Shown in pieces: positions 1 through 5,922 of a DNA stretch of 6,623 bases. The stretch lies in the NCBI GenBank assembly GCA_021805585.1, contig JAJZEY010000337.1:1-6623 (forward strand). The letters run 5' to 3'. The position numbers were made by a program, and so were the translations under genes. This DNA is from Planctomycetota bacterium. Lineage in GTDB: Bacteria > Planctomycetota > Phycisphaerae > WQYP01. Below the pieces are notes generated by a model. It was not told where the DNA came from, made no database searches, and saw only the letters and a list, made by a program, of their open reading frames with translations. The stretch's first letter is position 1. Each line of letters starts with the position of its first letter.

Positions 1-1
1 G

Positions 2-208
2 CATGTCGGTTTTGATGATCCACCGAAACTGGCCAAAACCGCCCGAACGCCCGAAGAGGCACTTGACCATTATCGTCGCGTGCGGGACCAGATTAAGGCC
101 TTTGTGGAAACGCTGCCGCAATGCCTGCAATCCTCCGGCGGAGAAATGGCCTCCGCATTTTCCAGCGATTTTTCCAAGTCAATATCTTTTCCGGGAACCG
201 GAACATGA
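2..208 (+). CDS. arsC: Arsenate reductase (LMW-phosphatase type), C-terminal part
   Basis: This is the 3' end of a gene cut by the window start; 68 codons plus TGA are present. The first residues read [11 protein letters not shown], the conserved segment of low-molecular-weight-phosphatase-type arsenate reductases, in which the aspartate before proline is the general acid. The family's usual C-terminal helix follows ([23 protein letters not shown]). These cytoplasmic enzymes reduce arsenate to arsenite using an N-terminal CX5R cysteine and a thioredoxin-linked cysteine pair; those parts lie outside the window. After the usual end at ETLP there are about 29 further, low-complexity Ser/Gly-rich residues, which is longer than I expect for the family. 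The stop overlaps the start of the efflux gene as ATGA, so the two are probably translationally coupled. The assignment rests on the C-terminal motif and the operon context. Confidence 0.85.
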   Translation, partial: HVGFDDPPKLAKTARTPEEALDHYRRVRDQIKAFVETLPQCLQSSGGEMASAFSSDFSKSISFPGTGT

Positions 209-1335
209 GCGATGCAAACAGAAGACTTTCGTTCCTGGACCGCTATTTAACCGTTTGGATTTTCCTGGCGATGGGTGCGGGCCTGGCCTTGGGCTACGCC
301 TGGCATGGCCTGGCCGCAACCATGGCCCATTTGCAATTCGGCACCACCAATCCGCTGATCGCAATGGGTCTGATCCTGATGATGTATCCGCCACTGGCCA
401 AAGTCCGGTATGAAGAGTTGGGCAAAGTGTTTCGTAACACCCGCGTGCTGGGGCTTTCGCTTTTGCAGAACTGGGTCATCGGCCCGCTGCTGATGTTTGG
501 ACTGGCGATTCTGTTTCTGCACGCCCATCCACTTTTTATGGTGGGTCTGATTCTGATTGGTCTGGCCCGCTGCATTGCGATGGTGATTGTGTGGAATGAT
601 CTGGCCAACGGAAACACCGATTATGCCGCGGGTCTGGTGGCGTTTAACAGCCTGTTTCAGGTTCTGTTTTACAGCCTTTATGCGTGGCTGTTTATTAAAG
701 TATTGCCGCCGCTGCTCGGCGTGCATTTGGGAAATATCGATTTGGCGGCCATTTCCATTTTACGTATCGCCCGCAGCGTGCTGATTTATCTGGGTATTCC
801 CTTTCTGGCCGGAATGGCCACGCGTTATATGTTGTTAAAATACCGCGGCCGAAACTGGTACGAACAAAAGTTTATTCCACGCATCAGCCCGCTGACGCTT
901 ATGGCCCTGCTGTTTACCATTGTGGTCATGTTCGCGCTGCAAGGTCGGCGGATTATCGGCGCGCCTGGATCGGTCATCCTTGTCGCCATTCCACTGCTGA
1001 TTTATTTTGTGGTGATGTTTCTGGTCAGCTTCTGGATGGGACGAAAAATCGGGGCTGATTATTCACAGACGGTCACGATCTGTTTTACCGCCGCCAGCAA
1101 TAATTTTGAACTGGCCATTGCCGTGGCCGTGGCACTTTTCGGCGTCGCAAGCCCGGTGGCGTTTACCGCGGTCATCGGCCCGCTGGTGGAAGTGCCGGTC
1201 ATGATTGGACTGGTGAATGTGGCACTGCTTTTTCAACGGCGCTATTTTCCGGCGGAAACCGCCACAATAGCGGCGATTATTCCGGATATTGGCGATATTG
1301 GCTGCCCAACCGTGGCGACCCGTCAAAAATGCTGA
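205..1335 (+). CDS. acr3: ACR3-family arsenite efflux permease
   Basis: An integral inner-membrane carrier that exports arsenite using the proton gradient. The protein has 376 residues and about ten hydrophobic segments. The ACR3 signature in the fourth helix is present, [17 protein letters not shown], with the conserved cysteine at residue 123. The other signature near helix nine, [12 protein letters not shown], carries the conserved glutamate at residue 302. The frame is open further upstream, but I start at the ATG at 205 because the 28 extra residues are basic, unlike an ACR3 N-terminus, and would lie over the end of arsC. The 205 start also makes a classic ATGA overlap. ACR3 is phylogenetically distinct from the ArsB pumps. 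The C-terminus runs about 25 residues past the final helix, includes a DIGDIG repeat and ends in a cysteine, which is unusual. Family assignment is firm. Confidence 0.95.
   Translation: MSDANRRLSFLDRYLTVWIFLAMGAGLALGYAWHGLAATMAHLQFGTTNPLIAMGLILMMYPPLAKVRYEELGKVFRNTRVLGLSLLQNWVIGPLLMFGLAILFLHAHPLFMVGLILIGLARCIAMVIVWNDLANGNTDYAAGLVAFNSLFQVLFYSLYAWLFIKVLPPLLGVHLGNIDLAAISILRIARSVLIYLGIPFLAGMATRYMLLKYRGRNWYEQKFIPRISPLTLMALLFTIVVMFALQGRRIIGAPGSVILVAIPLLIYFVVMFLVSFWMGRKIGADYSQTVTICFTAASNNFELAIAVAVALFGVASPVAFTAVIGPLVEVPVMIGLVNVALLFQRRYFPAETATIAAIIPDIGDIGCPTVATRQKC
1285..1302 (+). repeat. Perfect tandem 9-bp repeat in the acr3 tail
   Basis: GATATTGGC occurs twice in direct succession and is in frame, encoding DIGDIG in the cytoplasmic C-terminal tail of the permease. 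It could be a slippage duplication, and its copy number might vary between strains; that is inference. Confidence 0.8.
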
Positions 1336-1362
1336 AGTGTTTTGATTGCCGCGTTATATTGC

Positions 1363-1369
1363 AAAGGAA
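1363..1369 (+). promoter_or_regulatory. Ribosome binding site of arsM
   Basis: AAAGGAA stands seven bases before the ATG at 1377. It decides the arsM start: the same frame also has an ATG at 1329 inside the end of acr3, but no such site precedes it, and the extra 16 residues do not resemble the family. Confidence 0.7.
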
Positions 1370-1376
1370 TCTCCCA

Positions 1377-2312
1377 ATGACGCAAAACCAGTCTATTGAA
1401 CAAACCATTCAAGACCGTTATGCCCAGGTGGCGCGCAGCACACTTTCCAGCCACCATGCCGGGGTGGCATCGGTCGCGCAGGCTTTTGGCTATTCAACGG
1501 ATGAATTGCATTCAATTCCTGCCGAAGCCAATATGGGGCTTTCCTGCGGAAACCCGACCGCCATGGCCAGCCTGCGCCCGGGCGAAACAGTCGTGGACCT
1601 TGGCTGCGGCGGCGGTCTGGATGTGTTTCTGGCGGCACAAAAAGTGGGTGCCACCGGAAAAGCCATCGGGATCGATATGACCCCCGCCATGATTGACCGG
1701 GCGAACGCCAACGCCGCCAACGGCGCGAACGGAAAGCCGTTTACCAATGTCGCGTTTTATCTGGCACATATTGACGCGCTTCCCCTGCCCGCCAATAGCG
1801 TGGACTGCGTGATTTCCAATTGCGTCATAAACCTTGCACCGGATAAACCGCGCGTTTTTCGTGAAATCGCCCGCGTGCTTAAGCCGGGCGGACGGGTGGC
1901 CGTCAGCGATATTGCCTTGAAAAGACAGTTACCCGATGAGCTTGCCCGCAATATTTCCGCATGGGTGGGCTGCATTTCCGGAGCGGTCCTGATGGAAGAT
2001 TACCGCCAGGGACTGCAGGCAGCCGGCTTTTCCCAAGTGGAAATAGTGGACAGCCGGACCGATCTTAACGCCTACGGTGCGGTGGGAAAGCAATCGGTCT
2101 GCTGTTCTCCGGCGATGGAAAATACTGAAGGAAACGTCGCCCCAATAAGAACCAAGGCTGGTGCCGTCCTTAATGTTCTGGATACCGGCTGCTGCGGGCA
2201 GGTGCCGTCTGAAGTGGCCGGCATACATGATGATCTGGCCGCGCTGGCGGAAAAATATAATCTGAATGAATATGCCGCAAGTGTAAAGATTTTTGCGGTC
2301 AAACCGGGATAA
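1377..2312 (+). CDS. arsM: Arsenite S-adenosylmethionine methyltransferase
   Basis: A cytoplasmic class I methyltransferase of 311 residues that transfers methyl groups from SAM to arsenite, giving methylated and eventually volatile arsenicals. The SAM motif is [16 protein letters not shown] (residues 72-87), with the acidic GIDMTPAMI loop after it (98-106). The family's three arsenic-binding cysteines are in their expected contexts: C57 in GLSCGNP, C149 in SNCVINL and C199 in WVGCISGA. The C-terminus [13 protein letters not shown] is typical. Two features are odd. The cysteine-rich segment many bacterial ArsM proteins carry near the N-terminus is replaced by SSHHAG. Instead, two CC pairs (242-243 and 272-273) lie in an inserted stretch near the C-terminus. 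Residues 109-119 are Ala/Asn/Gly-rich, from repetitive GCC/AAC codons. It is the last visible gene of the arsenic operon, 41 bases after acr3. Confidence 0.94.
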   Translation: MTQNQSIEQTIQDRYAQVARSTLSSHHAGVASVAQAFGYSTDELHSIPAEANMGLSCGNPTAMASLRPGETVVDLGCGGGLDVFLAAQKVGATGKAIGIDMTPAMIDRANANAANGANGKPFTNVAFYLAHIDALPLPANSVDCVISNCVINLAPDKPRVFREIARVLKPGGRVAVSDIALKRQLPDELARNISAWVGCISGAVLMEDYRQGLQAAGFSQVEIVDSRTDLNAYGAVGKQSVCCSPAMENTEGNVAPIRTKAGAVLNVLDTGCCGQVPSEVAGIHDDLAALAEKYNLNEYAASVKIFAVKPG

Positions 2313-2346
2313 GGGGATCGACCGATGACAGGCCGGGATAAACCAA

Positions 2347-2384
2347 GCCGGTGATTGCCAGCGGCCGGCGAATGGGTCACCGGC
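2347..2384. terminator. Inverted repeat between convergent genes, possible two-way terminator
   Basis: GCCGGTGA and TCACCGGC form a perfect 8-bp stem around a 22-base GC-rich loop. The repeat sits in the 84-base gap where arsM (+) and the aldolase gene (-) converge, where a shared terminator would be expected. No run of T follows on either strand, so it is not a canonical intrinsic terminator. Confidence 0.4.
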
Positions 2385-2396
2385 ATAGCCGCCCAT

Positions 2397-3284
2397 CTAT
2401 TTAGCCGGGACGCGACAGGCCGGCGGCGACTGCGGTCTACAATCGGATGCCCGGATTGCCGATTCCACTGCCTGAACCAATTGGGCGTGGTCTGCGGCGA
2501 GCCGGTCATGCGAGCGCAGGCGAGTTTCCAGAATCGCCTGCCGCATATCCGCCAGGGCAACGGACACGGACTTTCCGGCGACATCCGCCAGGAAGCTGCG
2601 GCGAAGGAAGCAGAATGACGTGTTGAGCCGGGCCATTTCCGCCATGAGCAGCCGACAGGGAACCGGGCGGCCATAATCCGGCAGCGTGAGGCCGCCAAAC
2701 CCAAAGGCACAATGGAAGTTTTCCCTTACGTGATCGAGCACACCATCAATCAACGGCTCGAAAATATTGCGGGACTTCCGCTGAATGGCCAGGTCATTTA
2801 ATCCCAAATACACGCGGCGCAAGGGTAGTCGGCCCAATTCAGCCGCACGTGCGACAGCCCCCAGCGTTTCAACAAGAATTCCCAATGCCGCCCGGCCATT
2901 AACGATGTCCATCGCGGCTTTTACCTGATCGACCGAAACCACCATCGGCAGCAAAATTTCATCCGCACCGGCATGAATGGCCCGTTCAATTTCCCATGCC
3001 GTGGAGGAATTAAATCCGTTGATTCGCACAATAATCGACGCGGTTGTGATCTCTCTGATCCGCACAAGGTCGGCGAGCGAGTCGTGGTTAATTTGCGTGT
3101 CCGCACCGCGCTGACGCTCCGGCTTACCACGGAATTCCCAATCCACCACAAGGCCGTCAACACCGGCATCCACCGCCCGCCTGACCATATCCGTGCAGGT
3201 CGAAAACAGCAGGAATTCAAAGCGGTCCTGCGGAGGTGGCTTGCCCATATGACCTGCGGACTCAACATATTTCCCGGAAACCAT
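2397..3284 (-). CDS. HpcH/HpaI (citrate-lyase-like) aldolase family protein
   Basis: A 295-residue cytoplasmic TIM-barrel enzyme of the class II, metal-dependent aldolase family that makes or breaks C-C bonds with pyruvate or acyl-CoA-type substrates. Visible motifs in order are GVDGLVVDWE (41-50), the strand VRING with Arg88, ADEILLPMV (107-115), LGILVETLGAV (134-144) with the metal-binding Glu139, and VYLGLNDLAI (158-167) with the metal-binding Asp164. The Glu-Asp spacing of 25 is close to that of known members. FGFGGLT (194-200) and GRPVPCRLL (205-213) complete the barrel. The substrate cannot be read from sequence. The gene starts nine bases after the glycosyltransferase stop. The AGGG of its likely ribosome site overlaps that stop, so the two are probably coupled and share a role in building a cell-surface glycan. 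The ATG at 3248 is an alternative start. Confidence 0.8.
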   Translation of the reverse strand: MVSGKYVESAGHMGKPPPQDRFEFLLFSTCTDMVRRAVDAGVDGLVVDWEFRGKPERQRGADTQINHDSLADLVRIREITTASIIVRINGFNSSTAWEIERAIHAGADEILLPMVVSVDQVKAAMDIVNGRAALGILVETLGAVARAAELGRLPLRRVYLGLNDLAIQRKSRNIFEPLIDGVLDHVRENFHCAFGFGGLTLPDYGRPVPCRLLMAEMARLNTSFCFLRRSFLADVAGKSVSVALADMRQAILETRLRSHDRLAADHAQLVQAVESAIRASDCRPQSPPACRVPAK

Positions 3285-3293
3285 GGAATCGCC

Positions 3294-4217
3294 CTAACCT
3301 TTCCCGGCACGTCGCGCGCGCAACAGCATGCAATAGGCGCGAGGGTCGCCAGGCCATAAACGAATCGCACTAAGCAGGGTCGAATAGGCCAACGACGATT
3401 GTTCCGCAGTCGTCAGTTGGATGCGCGCGGTCTCGCGAAGCCATCTGGCCGTTCGACGTCGCAAAAGACCGCGGAGGTCGGGCCGAACCGAAGGAGCCCA
3501 GCATGCTGTTTTTTCCATTACCCGCACCGCACCATTCACCATCATCAGGCTTTGGCGCGACCATTGCCCGGCATGTTTGCGATACAGCGCCACGACGCGG
3601 GTATCGGACAGAATCGGACCTGCAGCCGCAGCGCGAATCCACATATCCCAGTCCGCAGCGCCACGGATGGTTTCGTCGAAACCTCCGGTCTGATCCAGTG
3701 CGGAGCGCCGCATCATCACCTGCGATGGGCAATGTATAATATTGCGATATATCAGTTGTTTAAATGGGTCGCGGCCCGCGACCCATGGCGCGTGCTGAGT
3801 TTCCAAAGGCACACCGCCGGCATCCACCAACCGATAGTGACCAAAAGTTAAAACCGCAGCCGGACGTTCTTCCATAATCGCTACCTGCCATGACAGTTTT
3901 TCCGGAACCCAAAGATCATCTTGATCAAGAAATGCCAGATATTTTCCGCGCGCCGCCCCAATGGCGGTATTACGGTTTATCGCAGCCGTGGCCCGCCGAT
4001 GCGGGTGCACCAGCAGTTTTGTGCCTGCGGACAGTTGATATTGACAGGTAAATTCAGGGCCGGACGCATCGTCCACCACAATAATTTCCAGATTCTTCCA
4101 AGTTTGAGCTTGAACACTTTGCAGAGCTTCATTCAGAAACGTCGGCTGCTGGAACGCGGACACCAGCACGGATACCAGCGGCTGCGAACCTGAACCGGCT
4201 GACTTGCAGAAATCCAT
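3294..4217 (-). CDS. Family 2 glycosyltransferase
   Basis: A 307-residue GT-A-fold transferase that moves a sugar from a nucleotide-sugar donor to an acceptor, probably at the inner face of the membrane during surface polysaccharide or glycoconjugate synthesis. The domain begins almost at once with LVSVLVSAFQQ (14-24). It continues with EIIVVDDAS (44-52) for nucleotide binding, NTAIGAARGKYLAFLDQDDLW (83-103) holding the metal-binding DxD-type motif at 98-101, and GGFDETIRGAADWDMWIRAA (178-197), the acceptor-side block. In the last block the acidic residue usually seen two places before the tryptophan is present as D189. There is no membrane helix; the C-terminal 80 residues are Arg-rich and may contact phospholipids. 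Donor and acceptor are unknown. It is the first gene of a two-gene unit with the aldolase. The ATG at 4217 has only a weak ribosome site, but leaves a short N-terminus that fits the family. Confidence 0.88.
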   Translation of the reverse strand: MDFCKSAGSGSQPLVSVLVSAFQQPTFLNEALQSVQAQTWKNLEIIVVDDASGPEFTCQYQLSAGTKLLVHPHRRATAAINRNTAIGAARGKYLAFLDQDDLWVPEKLSWQVAIMEERPAAVLTFGHYRLVDAGGVPLETQHAPWVAGRDPFKQLIYRNIIHCPSQVMMRRSALDQTGGFDETIRGAADWDMWIRAAAAGPILSDTRVVALYRKHAGQWSRQSLMMVNGAVRVMEKTACWAPSVRPDLRGLLRRRTARWLRETARIQLTTAEQSSLAYSTLLSAIRLWPGDPRAYCMLLRARRAGKG

Positions 4218-4302
4218 CGCCCGGGTCCGTGTAATTCATGATCATACAAATGCGCGGCATAACGCCGCTGGCCGACAAATATGCCGCCATTTAACGGACT
4301 TT

Positions 4303-4331
4303 ATTGTACTGCGGGGTGATTGCACGATCAA
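4303..4331 (-). promoter_or_regulatory. Sigma-70-type promoter of the glycosyltransferase-aldolase unit
   Basis: On the minus strand TTGATC (4331-4326) and TACAAT (4308-4303) are separated by exactly 17 bases. Transcription would begin near 4296, about 80 bases before the glycosyltransferase ATG. Good match by eye, not tested. Confidence 0.55.
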
Positions 4332-4349
4332 TTGGAGGCAAATTGGAGG
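4330..4349. repeat. Two AATTGGAGG direct repeats, 11-bp period
   Basis: AATTGGAGG occurs at 4330-4338 and 4341-4349, a spacing of one helical turn. The first copy overlaps the -35 end of the minus-strand promoter and the second lies just upstream of it, where an activator that recognises direct repeats would bind. The word CAATTGGAGGC recurs at 5905-5915, where it contains a ribosome site. Confidence 0.5.
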
Positions 4350-4452
4350 TCGAAATCAGGCGCAGGCCGCAGGCAAACCGAATCGGGCCAGGAGCAGCCG
4401 GTTCAAGTCGACCAAACGGTTCGCCCCGGAAAAGCCCCGGCGGAACAGCCTT

Positions 4453-4899
4453 TCAGGCTTCGGCTACAACGCGGCGCTGAGTTTTTCGCTGGGAATTTAT
4501 CCGTTTGGATTCCACACGGCGGGTTTTGCTGGCACGGCTGGGCTTGGTTTTACGTCTAATTTTCGGCTCTACCAGGGCTTCGGCAATCAGTTCGCGAAGC
4601 TTTTCCACGCACGCACGGCGATTCGCCTCCTGCGTGCGCTGATTCCCGCTGACCAGCAGAAGATGGCCCAATGCGTCCACACGCCGCCCCGCCAGACCAA
4701 GCAGGCGTTGCATCGCCCGTCCCGAAAGACCGTGCAGGTCTTCCGGTCGTACGCGCAATTCGGTTTTAGTGTTGACCTTGTTGACATTCTGGCCGCCCGG
4801 TCCGCTGGACCGGGAGAAGCCGAAATTAAGGTGGGCCTTGTCGACCCAGACGCCCGGCCCCAGCGTAATGCCGGGCAAATAGGATACTGCATCACTCAT
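4453..4899 (-). CDS. arfB: Alternative ribosome-rescue factor, peptidyl-tRNA hydrolase
   Basis: A 148-residue cytoplasmic protein that enters the A site of ribosomes stalled at the end of broken mRNA and hydrolyses peptidyl-tRNA without needing a stop codon. The catalytic block is SRSSGPGGQNVNKVNTK (29-45), with the GGQ at 35-37, the same motif as in class I release factors. No codon-recognition domain is present. The tail from about 112 is strongly basic (KIRRKTKPSRASKTRR, then SKRINSQRKTQRR), as needed to fill the mRNA entry channel. The length is close to the 140 residues of the E. coli protein. The frame extends upstream to 5010, but the added residues do not resemble the family and lie upstream of the likely promoter; I choose the ATG at 4899. 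It stands alone, divergent from the comB-like gene. Confidence 0.93.
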   Translation of the reverse strand: MSDAVSYLPGITLGPGVWVDKAHLNFGFSRSSGPGGQNVNKVNTKTELRVRPEDLHGLSGRAMQRLLGLAGRRVDALGHLLLVSGNQRTQEANRRACVEKLRELIAEALVEPKIRRKTKPSRASKTRRVESKRINSQRKTQRRVVAEA

Positions 4900-4906
4900 G
4901 GTTTCC

Positions 4907-4915
4907 ATTATAACA
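4907..4915 (-). promoter_or_regulatory. Extended -10 promoter of arfB
   Basis: On the minus strand TGTTATAAT matches the extended -10 consensus exactly. No convincing -35 hexamer is seen 16-18 bases upstream, which is acceptable for an extended -10. Only seven bases separate it from the ATG at 4899, so transcription would start at or within one base of the start codon. Confidence 0.6.
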
Positions 4916-4981
4916 TAAAATGTCACTTTAAGCGCAATTCCAAAAAAAACGGTTGTTTTTCCGATGGAAGACAATTGAAAT

Positions 4982-5024
4982 GGCTGGCGGCGCGTATTGA
5001 AAGCCGGCAAATCAGCCGCCTGCC
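4982..5024. repeat. Imperfect inverted repeat between arfB and the comB-like gene
   Basis: GGCTGGCGGC (4982-4991) and GCCGCCTGCC (5015-5024) pair over ten bases with one mismatch, around a 23-base loop. It lies in the 242-base divergent spacer between the two start codons, upstream of both proposed promoters. A regulator site is possible; its GC-richness means chance is also possible. The rest of this spacer holds an A/T-rich hairpin at 4945-4960 and nothing else I recognise. Confidence 0.35.
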
Positions 5025-5066
5025 GCGGGTTTATTCCACCCTAACCGCAGGCCTTCCCGGAAACCC

Positions 5067-5095
5067 GTGGCGCAAAACCTGAAAAGCTATACAAT
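5067..5095 (+). promoter_or_regulatory. Possible promoter of the comB-like gene
   Basis: TACAAT at 5090-5095 is a fair -10. The hexamer 17 bases upstream, GTGGCG, matches TTGACA at only three positions. Transcription would start about 40 bases before the ATG at 5142. Confidence 0.3.
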
Positions 5096-5124
5096 TAACG
5101 ACTGGAATGAGACGATTTGGACAC

Positions 5125-5132
5125 AGGAAAGG
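5125..5132 (+). promoter_or_regulatory. Ribosome binding site of the comB-like gene
   Basis: AGGAAAGG stands nine bases before the ATG at 5142 and selects it over the upstream in-frame GTG at 5067. Confidence 0.65.
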
Positions 5133-5141
5133 CCCGAATTC

Positions 5142-5876
5142 ATGATTGATGTCATATTGCTACCCTCGGATATAGACCCTTTTGTTCTGCCCCGCGCACA
5201 GGTGGTGGTTCTGGATGTGCTGCGGGCCAGCAGTTCAGTGGTTACGGCCCTGGCCAACGGGGCCACACAAGTGCGTTTGTTTGACACACCAGAACAGGTT
5301 CTGGCGGCGCGCCAGGGCGTTACCGGCCCGGTTAAAACGGCCGGCGAACGCAACTGCGTCAGAATTCCGGGCTTCGATTTGGGCAACAGTCCGGCGGAAT
5401 TTGAAACCCATCACATTGGTGGGGCAACCGTACTGATGAGTACCACCAATGGCACACGGGCCGCGGCCGCCGCCCTTGCTGCGGAACGGATGTTTATCTG
5501 TGGATTGTTAAATGCCGGTGCCACCGCCCAGGCGCTGCTGACACGGATTGACGAACTTGATACCCTGCTGATTCTGGCGGGAACGGACGGAAAGCCCGCC
5601 TTGGAAGACATTCTGGGTGCCGGGGCGGTGCTATGGCATATTCTGGGCGGTACGCTTCGTCCGAATCTGCCCTTTACCGATACCGCGTGGATGGCCTATC
5701 ACGCCTTTTCGGCGGTGCGTTCCCGACTTAAACCGGCGCTGCGACTGGGCGCGGGGGGTATCAACCTGATTGAAAACGGTTTTGAAGATGATATTGACCT
5801 GTGCGCGGAACTGGATGCCAAACCGATTGTCGCGCGGGTGGAAAAAGGAACGCTGAACGTAACCGGCGCGCCATGA
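5142..5876 (+). CDS. comB: 2-phosphosulfolactate phosphatase (ComB family)
   Basis: A 244-residue cytoplasmic phosphatase. In methanogens the family removes phosphate from 2-phosphosulfolactate in coenzyme M synthesis, with Mg2+ as cofactor. The family motifs are all visible in order: VVVLDVLRASSSVVTALANG (21-40), the GER-type block AGERN (67-71), GFDLGNSPAEF (77-87), STTNGTRA (100-107), LILAGTDG (143-150), ALEDILGAGAV (153-163) and ENGFEDDIDLCAE (211-223). The length is usual for the family. The start at 5142 is supported by a ribosome site; the upstream 25 residues from GTG 5067 are not family-like. No gene for phosphosulfolactate synthase (ComA) or sulfolactate dehydrogenase (ComC) is next to it, so its physiological substrate in this organism is uncertain. 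It lies 46 bases before the small membrane-protein gene, possibly in one transcript. The family call is firm and the function is by homology. Confidence 0.88.
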   Translation: MIDVILLPSDIDPFVLPRAQVVVLDVLRASSSVVTALANGATQVRLFDTPEQVLAARQGVTGPVKTAGERNCVRIPGFDLGNSPAEFETHHIGGATVLMSTTNGTRAAAAALAAERMFICGLLNAGATAQALLTRIDELDTLLILAGTDGKPALEDILGAGAVLWHILGGTLRPNLPFTDTAWMAYHAFSAVRSRLKPALRLGAGGINLIENGFEDDIDLCAELDAKPIVARVEKGTLNVTGAP

Positions 5877-5909
5877 TGCGTCCGCACATTCACGAAATTC
5901 GGTACAATT

Positions 5910-5914
5910 GGAGG
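5910..5914 (+). promoter_or_regulatory. Ribosome binding site fixing a TTG start
   Basis: GGAGG is a full consensus site, eight bases before TTG 5923. A TTG at 5908 is in the same frame but overlaps this site and cannot use it. Confidence 0.7.
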
Positions 5915-5922
5915 CGATCCAT

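Noticed and set aside
121..204. Upstream extension of the ACR3 frame
   Set aside because: The 28 residues are basic and overlap arsC. The ATG at 205 gives a normal length and an ATGA overlap.
2072..2710. A 212-codon open frame on the minus strand
   Set aside because: It overlaps the end of arsM and the aldolase gene in another frame. Its product is Arg/Pro/Ser-rich with no family pattern.
4447..4459. Small hairpin AGCCT/AGGCT at the arfB stop, as a terminator
   Set aside because: Only five base pairs around three bases and no T-run on the minus strand; too weak to call.
4945..4960. AAAAAC/GTTTTT hairpin in the arfB upstream spacer, as a terminator
   Set aside because: A six-base, mostly A-T stem with no gene ending into it; likely a chance feature of a homopolymer stretch.
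4900..5010. N-terminal extension of ArfB to 5010
   Set aside because: The extra 37 residues do not resemble the family and would place the start upstream of the extended -10 promoter.
4204..5082. A 292-codon open frame on the plus strand
   Set aside because: It lies antisense to arfB, whose GGQ motif and basic tail are unmistakable. The translated product has no recognisable pattern, so it is a GC-driven shadow.
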